DNA of 64,000 nucleotides from Pseudomonas sp. Leaf48 (lineage in GTDB: Bacteria; Pseudomonadota; Gammaproteobacteria; Pseudomonadales; Pseudomonadaceae). Position 1 is the first letter of the stretch; the number at the start of each line of letters is the position of its first letter. The stretch covers positions 116,407-180,406 of the forward strand of contig NZ_LMLH01000023.1 of assembly GCF_001421885.1 (NCBI RefSeq). The letters are read 5' to 3'. This document shows, piece by piece, positions 51,613-60,882 of this stretch. The translations under genes were made by a program, and so were the position numbers. A model generated the notes under the pieces. That model saw nothing but the letters and a program-made list of their open reading frames with translations. It was not told where the DNA came from and ran no database searches.

Positions 51613-52770
51613 ATGTTTCGCTACTTTCCAACCAATTATGTGTGGAATCTTTCGGTCGACCTGGCCATCGAGATGGGCGCTCGCATAGGCGAAATCGAAG
51701 AGATGTGCGCACCATTGCAGGAGGCAGCCAAGCAGCCCGACGCCGCAGGAACCAAGGCATTCCGCGAAACCTGGGCGAAGATGGCCGACAAACTCTGTGG
51801 CCTGGCTGAAGAAGACGAGGGTCATGGCCGGTTGCTGTCGGCGGGCGAAAAATACAGCCGCGCCGCCACTTATTACCTCACCTGCGAACGCCTTCAAGCC
51901 CACGGTGCTCCTGGTCGTACCGAGCTGTACCAGCGCTTTTTGCAGACATTCAAACGCGGCATCGAGCTGTCACGGGAGAACTGTGAGCGCGTTGAAATCC
52001 CCTATGAGGGCAAACACATCTCCGGCCTGCTGGTACGTGCTGAAGGCGTTTCCGGTCCGGCGCCGATCCTGGTGCAGGTCAATGGCCTGGACTCGACCAA
52101 AGAAATGAAATACCGCGTCGGCCTGCCGGCCTGGTTGGCAAAGCGCGGTATCTCATCGCTGATCATCGACCAACCCGGAACAGGTGAAGCGCTGCGCCTG
52201 CATAACCTGATCGCTCGCTTCGACAGCGAGCATTGGGCCAGCCGCGTGGTTGACTGGCTGGAAACCCGAAGCGACGTGGATGCGACACGTATTGGCCTGG
52301 AAGGCGTCTCACTCGGCGGTTATTACTGCCCGCGTGCGGTGGCGTTTGAACCACGGTTTGCCTGCGGTGTGGTGTGGGGTGCAAACCATGACTGGCGCGA
52401 TGTGCAGAAGCGTCGACTGGAAAAGGAAGGCAGTTTCCCCGTACCGCATTACTGGGCGCACGTGTGCTGGGTGTGGGGTGCAAAAGACATGGATGAATTC
52501 ATGGCCATCGCCGAAAACGTGCATCTGGATGGCGTACTGGATCGGATCAAAGTGCCGTTCCTGGTTACCCACGGTGAAAAGGATTCGCAGATTCCGCTGA
52601 AGTGGGCGCAGCGTACCTACGAGCAACTGGTCAACAGTCCAAAACGCGAGCTGAAGATCTTCACCGAACGAGAAGGTGGCGTGCAGCATTCCAGCTTCGA
52701 TAACAGCATCAATGCCGGACATTACATTGCAGACTGGATTGCCGAAACGCTGGGTGGACACACCGCTTAA
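51613..52770 (+). CDS. Alpha/beta hydrolase, C-C hydrolase-like (DHPON hydrolase relative)
   Basis: A 385-residue hydrolase. An N-terminal helical segment of about 120 residues precedes a fold with the nucleophile GVSLGG (S233), the acid in FLVTHGEKDSQIP and His in GGVQHSSFDN near 355. This architecture resembles 2,6-dihydroxypseudooxynicotine hydrolase, which breaks a C-C bond next to a heterocyclic ring. The start at 51613 (MFRYFPTNYVW) is preferred over an upstream ATG (51550) overlapping the LysR stop. Likely co-transcribed with lysR. Confidence 0.8.
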   Translation: MFRYFPTNYVWNLSVDLAIEMGARIGEIEEMCAPLQEAAKQPDAAGTKAFRETWAKMADKLCGLAEEDEGHGRLLSAGEKYSRAATYYLTCERLQAHGAPGRTELYQRFLQTFKRGIELSRENCERVEIPYEGKHISGLLVRAEGVSGPAPILVQVNGLDSTKEMKYRVGLPAWLAKRGISSLIIDQPGTGEALRLHNLIARFDSEHWASRVVDWLETRSDVDATRIGLEGVSLGGYYCPRAVAFEPRFACGVVWGANHDWRDVQKRRLEKEGSFPVPHYWAHVCWVWGAKDMDEFMAIAENVHLDGVLDRIKVPFLVTHGEKDSQIPLKWAQRTYEQLVNSPKRELKIFTEREGGVQHSSFDNSINAGHYIADWIAETLGGHTA

Positions 52771-52792
52771 CGGGCTTCGCGCAGCATGAAAT

Positions 52793-52825
52793 ACGCCGGA
52801 CAACCCTAAAGGTTTCCGGCGTTTT
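52793..52825 (+). terminator. Rho-independent terminator after the hydrolase
   Basis: ACGCCGGA and TCCGGCGT form an 8-bp stem, extended by AACC/GGTT nearer the loop, followed by TTTT. It lies 22 bp after the stop at 52770 and separates the hydrolase from the amidohydrolase gene. Confidence 0.8.
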
Positions 52826-52876
52826 GCGTTAATTCAGTCGGGCGCACGTGTGCCAGGGAACGAGCTGGTCTGCCAG

Positions 52877-52893
52877 CCATCGCAACTCGCGAT
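52877..52893 (+). promoter_or_regulatory. Weak palindromic half of the catabolic motif before the amidohydrolase
   Basis: CATCG-CAACTCG-CGATA has one mismatch to TATCG-N7-CGATA and lies about 165 bp upstream of the amidohydrolase start. The left CTGACTAATCG part is missing at the expected spacing, so it is listed as tentative. Confidence 0.3.
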
Positions 52894-53055
52894 ACTCGTC
52901 CCTTGGGGGCACGCAAAGCCGCAAAGGCCCCGACGCTGCTGATGTACCGCAGCTATCGATGTCATCAATACACGGGCATTGATGCAAGTTGCTGGTGGCC
53001 ACCCTGGCCTCGCCCTAGCCTCGCTTTGCATAACAATCAGCAAAGTGAAAACGCC

Positions 53056-54411
53056 ATGAACGCCCTGCACCTCAAATGCCAGACCTTGTTCGACGGTACT
53101 GGCCTGCAAACCCGTCAACAGCAGACACTGGTCGTCGAAAACGGCCTGCTGTCGTATGTTGGCCCAACTGCCCTGGCGCCGCAGCCGCAACCGCAACCGG
53201 GAGACACCCTGATCGACGCCGGCGATAACTTTGTCATGCCGGGCCTGGTGGATGTGCACACCCATCTGGCCTTCGGCAACGCCCAGAGCGAAGAAGACAT
53301 CGATATCTGGACCAGTGACGAGTTCCGCGCGCTGCGAGGCATGTTCTTCGCCCAGCACGTGCTGGCCGCCGGTGTGACCAGCATGGTCTGCCCGGGCGAT
53401 AGCGGCCAGCTCAGCATCGCGGTGCGCAATGCAATCGCCGCCGGTTTGTTCGAAGGCCCGCGCATTGCCGCCAGCAGCCGGGTCATCACCAACCGGCAAA
53501 GCCTCAATGACTGGTTCCCGAGCCGCGTCGGTACTGCGGAATACTTCACCGCGTGCCTGGTCACCAGCCGCAGCGATGCATTGGCGGAAATTCGCAAACA
53601 GGCCAAGGACGGTGTCGATCTGATCAAGATCGCCATGGACGGTACCCACCGCCGCCCGAATGGCGAAATCATCGCCGCCTTCACCGCTGAAGAAACCCGT
53701 GAAATGGTTGAAGAAGCGCATCGCCTGGGCTGCAAGGTTGCGACTCACGCCTATGGCCGCGAAGCAGTGATGTACGCCGCTCGCGCAGGTGTCGACCTGG
53801 TGTTTCACGCCTTTTATATGGACGATGAGTGCATTGAAGCGCTGCTCGAGGCCGGTAGCATCCTCGCCCCGACCATGACGTTCCCTCAAAACACCGTGGA
53901 TTTCTGCCAACCCCACGATCCGGCCATCAGTACCGGCTACGCTGGCTACTGCGCGCGCACCCTGGAAGTGGGTTCGGCCGTGCTCAAGCGTGCCAAGGCC
54001 GCCGGGGTGCCTTTCGCTTGTGGTAGCGACAGCGGTTTCGCGGTGACGCCTTATGGCGAATGGCACGCTCGCGAGTTGGAATTGCTGGTCACCCGTCTGG
54101 GCTTCACAGCGGCAGAAGCGTTGTACGCCGCCACTGCAGTCGGCGCTCGCTGCATGCCGCGCGGTGAGACCATCGGCTCCCTCGAAGTGGGCAAGCAAGC
54201 AGATTTCCTGCTGCTCGACGGTTCACCCTTGCACGACATCCGCATTCTGCAAGACCGCTCACGCCTTAAAGCCGTGTACAAGGCCGGCCGGCCCGTACGC
54301 ATGGAACGCAGCCCCTACAATCCCAAACAGGTGTCTGATTTCAACTCGCTGAAATGGACGGATCTTTACACCCGCGACCGTGTTGCCCAATTGGGCAAGT
54401 GGGCGCTATGA
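53056..54411 (+). CDS. Metal-dependent amidohydrolase
   Basis: A 451-residue amidohydrolase-superfamily enzyme. The metal-binding HTHL in MPGLVDVHTHLAFG is near residue 75, a lysine in LIKIAMDG near 195, and the further ligands are His in VATHAYG and Asp in ACGSDSGF. It resembles imidazolonepropionase-type and prolidase-type enzymes that open cyclic amides or cleave peptides. Start 53056 is chosen because the residues before it in the open frame are not family-like. The GlcG-like gene follows at once. Confidence 0.85.
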   Translation: MNALHLKCQTLFDGTGLQTRQQQTLVVENGLLSYVGPTALAPQPQPQPGDTLIDAGDNFVMPGLVDVHTHLAFGNAQSEEDIDIWTSDEFRALRGMFFAQHVLAAGVTSMVCPGDSGQLSIAVRNAIAAGLFEGPRIAASSRVITNRQSLNDWFPSRVGTAEYFTACLVTSRSDALAEIRKQAKDGVDLIKIAMDGTHRRPNGEIIAAFTAEETREMVEEAHRLGCKVATHAYGREAVMYAARAGVDLVFHAFYMDDECIEALLEAGSILAPTMTFPQNTVDFCQPHDPAISTGYAGYCARTLEVGSAVLKRAKAAGVPFACGSDSGFAVTPYGEWHARELELLVTRLGFTAAEALYAATAVGARCMPRGETIGSLEVGKQADFLLLDGSPLHDIRILQDRSRLKAVYKAGRPVRMERSPYNPKQVSDFNSLKWTDLYTRDRVAQLGKWAL

Positions 54412-54422
54412 GGACTGACGCC

Positions 54423-54869
54423 ATGCAACGACTCGACCTGATGACCGCCATCGACATCGCCAGCAGCGCTATGCGCATCGCCCGGGAAACGGCGGTTAAA
54501 CCATTGGCGGTTGCCGTGTTGGATGCCGCAGGTCATCCGCTGGCCGTCCTGCGCGATGAACTCGCGAGTTTTCTTCGGCCGCAAATAGCCACCGGCAAGG
54601 CCCGTGGCTGTCTCGGAATGGGTTTTGGCGGGCGTGAACTGGCCCGGCGCGCACAAGCGATGCCTGCATTTTTCGACGCCATCAACAGCCTGACTGGCGG
54701 CGAAGTGATTCCCGTAGCCGGCGGTGTGCTGATTCGCAATGCCGAGGGCCTGATCCTCGGCGCTATTGGTATCAGCGGCGACACTTCGGACAACGACGAG
54801 CGATGCGCTTTACAGGCTATCGACCAGGTTGGACTGCTGGCAGACAACGGCGATCAGATGCCCAACTGA
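54423..54869 (+). CDS. GlcG/HbpS-family heme- or corrinoid-associated protein
   Basis: A 148-residue protein of the GlcG/HbpS family, showing LKPLAVAVLDAAGHPLAVLR-like start (VKPLAVAVLDAAGHPLA), RPQIATGKARGCLGMG and GAIGISGDTSDNDE. Members bind heme or small cofactors; function in catabolic operons is unclear. The ATG at 54423 follows GAGGACTGACGCC; one at 54408 overlaps the amidohydrolase stop and is possible. Its 3' end overlaps the convergent LysR gene by 16 bp. Confidence 0.8.
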   Translation: MQRLDLMTAIDIASSAMRIARETAVKPLAVAVLDAAGHPLAVLRDELASFLRPQIATGKARGCLGMGFGGRELARRAQAMPAFFDAINSLTGGEVIPVAGGVLIRNAEGLILGAIGISGDTSDNDERCALQAIDQVGLLADNGDQMPN

Positions 54870-55789
54870 TCGAGCAACGCGGCCTGTTCCAGCAAGAGGC
54901 CGCGAAACCACAGCATGGCCGGGTCATGGTCTTGATAGGGATGCCATTGCAGCACCTGAACGGCCTCGGGAAACGCCAGCGGTGCTGGATGGATACGCAG
55001 TGGATAATGCTGAGCGAAACGCTGCGCCTGTCGACGAAATACGGTAGCGATTCGCGCGGTACCGACGATAAATTCGGGCATCAGTACGAAGCTTTCAAGG
55101 GCCACCGCCACTCGCCGTTGAACGCCCAGCTCATGCAGGTGCACGGCATCCATCGCCAGATTTCGGCCATCGGCAAACTCGCGGACCACGTGCTCTGCGT
55201 CGCAATAGTTGGCCAGGCTCAAACCATCGGCGAATTGCGACTGCTGAGCGCAGACAATGCAACAGAGCTCATCACTCATTAAGGGTAAATGGGGGTACGC
55301 CGGATTCAACCGTCGCTGCGGCACGATCACACAATCACTGCGACGATAATCGAGCGCTTCGCTGACTACATCACCGTCACGCGGTACTGGCATATCCCGC
55401 AGACTCAAGCGCACGCCGGGCGCGATACGGGCCAATTCACGACTGACCGCCGGCAGCAGCACCCCAGCCACGTAGTCGGAAGCCACCAACGTGAAGTGTC
55501 GAGTGCAATTGGCCGGTTCGAAATTGACCGGTGCATCGACAATCTCCCGCGTCAATGCCAGGGCTTGACGCACCTTGGGCAGCAGCTCCAAACCCAATGC
55601 CGTGGGCTCCAGGCGCCGTCCTACCTGAACCAGCAACGGGTCATTGAAATGCTCGCGTAAACGCCCGAGTGCCGAACTGGTTGCCGACTGGCCCAGGCAC
55701 AAACGTTCGGCGGCCCTGCTGACGCTGCACTCGCTCAACAAGGCATCCAGGGCCACCAACAGGTTCAGGTCAAGACGTCGATAACGCAT
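54854..55789 (-). CDS. LysR-family transcriptional regulator (second, NodD-like)
   Basis: A 311-residue regulator related to the LysR protein at 50591: the N-termini share LDLNLLVALDALL and RAAERL with QSATS in the recognition helix. The effector domain includes FTLVASDYVAGVLLP and VLMPEFIVGTARIATVFR. Convergent with GlcG; no target operon is directly divergent from it, because the next gene on the right is the chemoreceptor on the same strand. It may co-regulate the region. Confidence 0.88.
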   Translation of the reverse strand: MRYRRLDLNLLVALDALLSECSVSRAAERLCLGQSATSSALGRLREHFNDPLLVQVGRRLEPTALGLELLPKVRQALALTREIVDAPVNFEPANCTRHFTLVASDYVAGVLLPAVSRELARIAPGVRLSLRDMPVPRDGDVVSEALDYRRSDCVIVPQRRLNPAYPHLPLMSDELCCIVCAQQSQFADGLSLANYCDAEHVVREFADGRNLAMDAVHLHELGVQRRVAVALESFVLMPEFIVGTARIATVFRRQAQRFAQHYPLRIHPAPLAFPEAVQVLQWHPYQDHDPAMLWFRGLLLEQAALLDQLGI

Positions 55790-55839
55790 GCTGTGTCCAT
55801 TCTGGTTTACAGGAATGATTGATCATCACCGATGGATGC

Positions 55840-57840
55840 TCAATCCACAGGGTCGCTTTGAAACGCTCCAAGCGCTTCTCCAAGGCTGACGCTCAGGCGC
55901 TGCAAATTGCCATTCGCCATGTCCAGACGAGCGCATTCCTCGGCATTCTGCTCTACCACCCTATCAACCTGGCCAAGGGCTGCATCGACGCGGCAGACGA
56001 TGTCGTGTTGGGTCGATGCGGCGTGGACGATGCGCTTGCCGGTGCCTTCAACACGCGAGATGGCCTCGGTAATCGCATCCAGAACCAGGCTCGCGCGTAC
56101 TGTCAGATCAACGCCTTCGGCGGTCAGTCGCTGGCTATCGCACAGACTGGCGGCAGTGTCGCCAGTCACCTGGCCGAGACGTCTGATCATGCTGTCGATC
56201 TCGCCAGTCGAGGCACGCGTTCGACTGGCGAGCGCCCTCACTTCGTCCGCCACTACGGCAAAACCACGACCATGTTCACCGGCGCGTGCGGCTTCGATAG
56301 CGGCATTCAAGGCCAATAGATTCGTCTGTTCGGCGATGGCGCTGATCACGTCCAGCACACGGGTGATAGCCTGGCTTTCGGTTTGCAAGAGCTCCATGGA
56401 ACTTGCGCTGCTGGTCATTTCACGCGACAGCCGCTGCAGGCTTTGACTGGCCTGTCGTACCAGATCGTCCCCCTGATGGATCAGTTCGCAGGCTTCGCCC
56501 AGCGTTGCCTGGCTGCCAGCGGCTTGCTGGTTGACCTGCGCAGCCGCTTGGGTCATATGCTGCATTGCCTCAACCACCGCAGCGGTCTGTTCGCGCTGTG
56601 CACGTACGCCCTGCCCTGTGCGCTGTACCATTGCACCCAAGGTGGCAGCGGCTGAGTCAAGCTGTTGCACATCGCTGCCGATTCGCACCACAAGACTGCG
56701 CAGCGCCTGCAACATCAGGTCGATAGCGCGGCTCAGTTGGCCCAATTCATCTTGGCGAGCGAGCTGCGCGGGGCTGTCCTTCAGATCACCTGCGGCCACA
56801 CGTTGCGCCAGACCCAGCATCAACTTCAGGGGTGTGACAATAGAGCGTCGGATCACAAGGCACGCAATGATACTGAGCACCACCGCCAGCAGCACCATTG
56901 CGGCAAGTTGCAGGTCCAGGCGCTGGCGGAGTGATTCATAAGATTGCGCAGCCCTGACGCGCTCGTCTTCCAGCAGCCCCGTCACTTTCTCTGCCGAAGT
57001 CGACATGTTCACCTGTTGCGCCATGGCCTGTTCACCGCTGACGGCATAAGCCAAAAAGGCCTGACGATATTCGGTCAATGCTGCGCTGGCCTCATCCAGA
57101 GCACGACGTCGGTCCCCATCAAGTTGTGAACTCAGGCTGCTTAGCGCAGTACCCAGCTCATTTACCCGGTTGACCCAGTCGTCCTGGTAACGCTTTTGCG
57201 GATCCAGGGAAAAATACAGCTCGCTGTCGCGCAGACTGGCAAGGCGTTCGCGTAATGAGGCCGCCTCTTCCAAATGCTGCATTGACTGCGCCTCCGGCAC
57301 GTTGTGCTGTTCAACATCCAGATTGATATCGTCCAGTTGGTCGAGGAACACTTCACTGAAACGCTGCCCCGTCGTCTCCGCCAGCAACTGCATGCGCATC
57401 CTCGCCTGTAACGCCTGCTGGCGCGCCTCGGCATATGCCTTGAATGCCTTCAGGTACCGATCGGATGAGTCTGCAAGCGTACGCGCGAAGTCTTCGCCCG
57501 GACGCGCAAGCGGCGAACCGATCTGAAGCTGACGCAAAGCGTCCTCGACCTGCCTGGCCGCGTCCAGCGACGGCTGCATACCGAAATCCTTCTCTGCAAC
57601 TCGCGCTTGGGCAAGGTTGGCTTTCTGACGATCCAGTACGCGTAACTGTGTGGCGCTCGACTGGGTGACCTGCACCGAATACCAGGCGGTGAATGCCATG
57701 CCCATCGTGCAGATCAGCACCAGGCCGAAGCCCAGCAACAATTTGCCGCCGACACTGAGGTGGCTTAGCAAACCTCCGAAAATGGCGGGGGTACGATCGA
57801 AAGGCGCACGCGGGGATGCAACGATGAAGCGAATAGCCAT
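55840..57840 (-). CDS. Methyl-accepting chemotaxis protein with HBM-type sensor domain
   Basis: A 666-residue chemoreceptor. A membrane helix ([20 protein letters not shown], 33-52) precedes a periplasmic helical domain of about 250 residues, as in helical-bimodular (HBM) sensors. Then follow a second helix ([18 protein letters not shown]), a HAMP domain and the signalling domain with [20 protein letters not shown] near 505. A copy of the catabolic motif lies 136 bp upstream, so it may drive chemotaxis towards the pathway's substrate. Its terminal pentapeptide methylation tether is absent. Confidence 0.9.
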   Translation of the reverse strand: MAIRFIVASPRAPFDRTPAIFGGLLSHLSVGGKLLLGFGLVLICTMGMAFTAWYSVQVTQSSATQLRVLDRQKANLAQARVAEKDFGMQPSLDAARQVEDALRQLQIGSPLARPGEDFARTLADSSDRYLKAFKAYAEARQQALQARMRMQLLAETTGQRFSEVFLDQLDDINLDVEQHNVPEAQSMQHLEEAASLRERLASLRDSELYFSLDPQKRYQDDWVNRVNELGTALSSLSSQLDGDRRRALDEASAALTEYRQAFLAYAVSGEQAMAQQVNMSTSAEKVTGLLEDERVRAAQSYESLRQRLDLQLAAMVLLAVVLSIIACLVIRRSIVTPLKLMLGLAQRVAAGDLKDSPAQLARQDELGQLSRAIDLMLQALRSLVVRIGSDVQQLDSAAATLGAMVQRTGQGVRAQREQTAAVVEAMQHMTQAAAQVNQQAAGSQATLGEACELIHQGDDLVRQASQSLQRLSREMTSSASSMELLQTESQAITRVLDVISAIAEQTNLLALNAAIEAARAGEHGRGFAVVADEVRALASRTRASTGEIDSMIRRLGQVTGDTAASLCDSQRLTAEGVDLTVRASLVLDAITEAISRVEGTGKRIVHAASTQHDIVCRVDAALGQVDRVVEQNAEECARLDMANGNLQRLSVSLGEALGAFQSDPVD

Positions 57841-57975
57841 CGAACGAGCCTTCTTTTATTGTTTTTTAGGCAATGTCACCTGCAACGTTCGGCCAGCAAT
57901 AATGGCGTGAACCGATGCGCGTCACTTGGCCGCAAAGACCGGGCGACGGGCACAGGTTGCCGTGACACAGCGGCG

Positions 57976-58020
57976 CTGACTAATCGCTTGTCGGGATGTG
58001 ACCTATCGGCAATCGCGATA
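57976..58020 (+). promoter_or_regulatory. Catabolic-region motif, copy before the chemoreceptor
   Basis: CTGACTAATCG, GTCGGGATGTGACC and TATCG-GCAATCG-CGATA in 45 bp, differing from the copy at 50428 at only three positions. It lies between the MarR stop (58035) and the chemoreceptor start (57840), at a spacing suited to control the latter. Confidence 0.75.
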
Positions 58021-58034
58021 TCTGAAACGCAGGC

Positions 58035-58505
58035 TCAAGCGTCTACCGGATCGTAGTCGTTCACGTTGGACACCTGGGCATGCATGCGGCCCAGCAACTC
58101 GATCAGGGTGTCCACTTCCTTGGCAGAGAGCCCGCTGAGCAGCCGCCGCTCTCGTTCCAATGCAACCTTCAGCACTCGGCCATGCAGCGCTTTTCCGCTT
58201 TCAGTCAGGCTGACGGTGTAGCGTCGTGCGTCCTTTGAATCGACCTGGCTGCAGATATGCCCTGCAGCTTCGAGCGTCTGCAATGAACGGCTGACCGCAC
58301 TCTTGTCGAGACCGATCGTCTGACAGATTCGATTGGCGGTGATGGCATTTTCCACGGCGAGCATCGAGAGCATTCGCCACTCGACCACACCTATGCCGAA
58401 ATGCTTGCGATAGCACTGCGATGCGCCCGAAGAGAGCTTGTTGGACAGAAAATTCAATAGCGCTGGGACATAACGAGACAGGTTCAGCTGAGATTCTACG
58501 GACAT
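58035..58505 (-). CDS. MarR-family transcriptional regulator
   Basis: A 156-residue MarR protein. The winged helix is visible as VEWRMLSMLAVENAITANRI, then IGLDKSAVSRSLQTLEAAGH and the wing KDARRYTVSLTESG (residues 40-110). Start 58505 (MSVESQL) is preferred over a longer frame because homologues begin near here. It is divergent from the VanB/VanA-like module, with a MarR-type palindrome between, and is probably its effector-relieved repressor. Confidence 0.88.
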   Translation of the reverse strand: MSVESQLNLSRYVPALLNFLSNKLSSGASQCYRKHFGIGVVEWRMLSMLAVENAITANRICQTIGLDKSAVSRSLQTLEAAGHICSQVDSKDARRYTVSLTESGKALHGRVLKVALERERRLLSGLSAKEVDTLIELLGRMHAQVSNVNDYDPVDA

Positions 58506-58540
58506 TGAGCAAACACCTTGGATCGGCGGGTCTTTGAATA

Positions 58541-58560
58541 TTAGTTGACACCGCAACTAA
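58541..58560. promoter_or_regulatory. Candidate MarR operator
   Basis: TTAGTTG-ACACCG-CAACTAA: perfect 7-bp arms and 6-bp spacer, starting 36 bp upstream of the marR-like gene. The TAGTTG/CAACTA form is typical of MarR binding sites. It should control marR and, 238 bp away, the oxygenase reductase gene. Confidence 0.75.
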
Positions 58561-58797
58561 ATAATCGGAGGATTTCTCTACCGAACGTCACGGCTGATTG
58601 CCTGCATGATAGGCCGTCACCCTGCCACATAAAAATAATTATCAGGTCCTGGTCATGAACTCTTCCAACTTCATCCCCTTCTCCTTGCTCGAGCAAACAG
58701 TCGTCGCCCACGTGCCAGCGAGCGGCTGACCCCTTCCCAGCTGTTGCTCTAACTCATGCATTTTTTCAGCAGCCACTTAAGTGTGGAGGGACAAGTC

Positions 58798-59751
58798 ATG
58801 CTTCAAGTCAACGTCACCCGCAAAGCAGACGAAGCCGAAGGCATCTGCAGTTTCGAGTTATGCGCTGTAGACGGCAGCGCGCTACCGGCGTTCCAGGCCG
58901 GTGCCCACATCGACATTCATATTGCCGAGGGCCTCACCCGCCAGTACTCCTTGTGCAACGATCCCGAGGAGCGTCATCGCTACCTGATTAGCGTGCTCAA
59001 GGATCCGATTTCCCGTGGCGGCTCCAAGGCCATGCACGAACAGGTACGGCAGGGGCAAACGCTCACTATCAGCACTCCGCGCAACCTTTTTCCACTTGAA
59101 CACTCGGCCAACCGCCACCTGCTGTTTGGCGGCGGTATCGGTATCACGCCCATGCTGGCCATGGCCTATGAGCTTTCAAATCAAGGAGCCGACTTCGAGT
59201 TGCACTACTGCTTTCGATCAAGCGAACGGGCGGCGTTCGTTGCGATGCTTGCGCAAACCCCATTCGCCGGTCGCATCAAGTTACATGACGACAGTGGCGC
59301 TCAAATACAGAAGCTGGATGCGTCGACCGTGCTGGCAGCCCCGGACGCTGGCACCCATCTCTATGTCTGCGGGCCGACCGGTTTCATGAACTACATCCTC
59401 GATACGGCGCAGAACGCTGGCTGGTCGCAGGACCGCGTACATAAAGAGTTTTTCGCCGCTGCCCCCGTCGATCAAAGCGCCAACGCACCCTTCGAAGTCG
59501 AGCTGGCAAGTACCGGACAGGTTTTTCAGATTCCTGCCGAACGCACCGTGTTCGAAGTGCTCGACGAGGCCGGCATAGCGATCGAGTCGTCATGCGAACA
59601 AGGCGTCTGCGGCACCTGCGTAACCCGTGTGCTCAAGGGCATCCCGGAGCATCGGGACCAGTTCCTGACAGCGGTGGAACAAGCCGCAAACGATCGCTTT
59701 ACCCCCTGCTGCTCGCGCGCCAGATCATCACGCCTGGTTCTTGATCTCTGA
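58798..59751 (+). CDS. VanB-like oxidoreductase (PDR family, oxygenase reductase)
   Basis: A 317-residue reductase, the usual VanB length. It has an FMN-binding domain with RQYSLCND near residue 57, an NAD domain with LLFGGGIGITPMLAMA near 108 and VCGPTGFM, and a C-terminal plant-type [2Fe-2S] ferredoxin with the cysteine cluster CEQGVCGTC plus a later Cys. It supplies electrons to the Rieske oxygenase encoded 26 bp downstream. The ATG at 58798 follows GGAGGG. Confidence 0.9.
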   Translation: MLQVNVTRKADEAEGICSFELCAVDGSALPAFQAGAHIDIHIAEGLTRQYSLCNDPEERHRYLISVLKDPISRGGSKAMHEQVRQGQTLTISTPRNLFPLEHSANRHLLFGGGIGITPMLAMAYELSNQGADFELHYCFRSSERAAFVAMLAQTPFAGRIKLHDDSGAQIQKLDASTVLAAPDAGTHLYVCGPTGFMNYILDTAQNAGWSQDRVHKEFFAAAPVDQSANAPFEVELASTGQVFQIPAERTVFEVLDEAGIAIESSCEQGVCGTCVTRVLKGIPEHRDQFLTAVEQAANDRFTPCCSRARSSRLVLDL

Positions 59752-59777
59752 ACTCCAATAACGTCAAGGAGAACACC

Positions 59778-60854
59778 ATGAATACATCCTCTCTCCAAGC
59801 GCTTGCCGAAGAAATTCCAGCGCCCGCCTTGCCCAGCTTCCCCCTGAACCAATGGTACGTCGCTGCCTTGGGGTGGGAGTTGAAGGACAAACCCGTCGGC
59901 CGCACATTACTCAACAAACCTGTGGTGTTGTTTCGCAAAACCAACGGCGAAGTCGCAGCCCTTGAAGACCGCTGCTGCCATAGAGCACTGCCACTTTCGA
60001 ACGGCACACTCGAAGCAACCGGCATTCGTTGTGGCTACCACGGCCTGCTGTTCGATGAACGTGGCAAGTGCGTCGAAATCCCGGGCCAGGACAAGATCCC
60101 CAGCAAGGCCAAAGTGCCCGCCTATCACGTGCGTGAACAGGATCAAATCGTCTGGATCTGGTTTGGCAGCCAGGCTCAGCCGGAACCGGACTGTGAACCG
60201 CCAACCTACTCTGTTCACAGCAGTGGCAAATACCTTTTCGAAGGTAGCGTTTATCACTACAACGCGCCTTACCAATTAATCCACGACAACCTCATGGACT
60301 TGAGTCATCTGGGTTATGTCCACCTGCGCACCATCGGTGGTAATGCCAGCATCCACATGAATGCGCGGATGAGTGTCGAAGGTGAAGGTGATGTGGTACG
60401 GGTGGTGCGCCACATGCCGGACTCGGTTCCGCCACCTACCTACACGGCCGCCTACCCGTTCAAAGGCACCGTCGACCGTTGGCAGGAAATCGAGTTTCAC
60501 GTCAGTCATCTGCGTATCTGGACCGGTGCGGTGGATGCCGGCACCGATTCTCTCGATGACCCCGATCGTGGTGGCTTCCATATGCGCGGATTCCATGGGG
60601 TAACACCAGAAACCGAAACCACCAGTCACTACTTCTGGACCATTGCCACCAACCCCGAGAGCGACCCCGAAACCATCAAGGCCAAGGTGGTTGAGCAAAC
60701 TGTATTGACCTTCGATGAAGACAAGGAAGTCATCGAGGCCCAGTACCAGAACATGTGCCGGTTCGGCACGCGCCCGATGATCGACATCCACGTGGACGTC
60801 GGTGCCAATCGCGCCCGCCGCATCATTGAACAACTTCGCCAATCGACCGTTTGA
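59778..60854 (+). CDS. VanA-like Rieske oxygenase (demethylase type)
   Basis: A 358-residue oxygenase of the vanillate O-demethylase alpha-subunit type. The Rieske ligands are C66/H68 (CCHR) and C85/H88 (CGYH), and the mononuclear iron site is in IHDNLMDLSHLGYVH near 175-190. Unlike two-subunit dioxygenases it has no beta subunit. Since the next gene is a formaldehyde dehydrogenase, the reaction is very likely oxidative O- or N-demethylation. The methylated substrate cannot be identified. Confidence 0.88.
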   Translation: MNTSSLQALAEEIPAPALPSFPLNQWYVAALGWELKDKPVGRTLLNKPVVLFRKTNGEVAALEDRCCHRALPLSNGTLEATGIRCGYHGLLFDERGKCVEIPGQDKIPSKAKVPAYHVREQDQIVWIWFGSQAQPEPDCEPPTYSVHSSGKYLFEGSVYHYNAPYQLIHDNLMDLSHLGYVHLRTIGGNASIHMNARMSVEGEGDVVRVVRHMPDSVPPPTYTAAYPFKGTVDRWQEIEFHVSHLRIWTGAVDAGTDSLDDPDRGGFHMRGFHGVTPETETTSHYFWTIATNPESDPETIKAKVVEQTVLTFDEDKEVIEAQYQNMCRFGTRPMIDIHVDVGANRARRIIEQLRQSTV

Positions 60855-60882
60855 GCACAACAACTTCACTGAGGGAATACGT

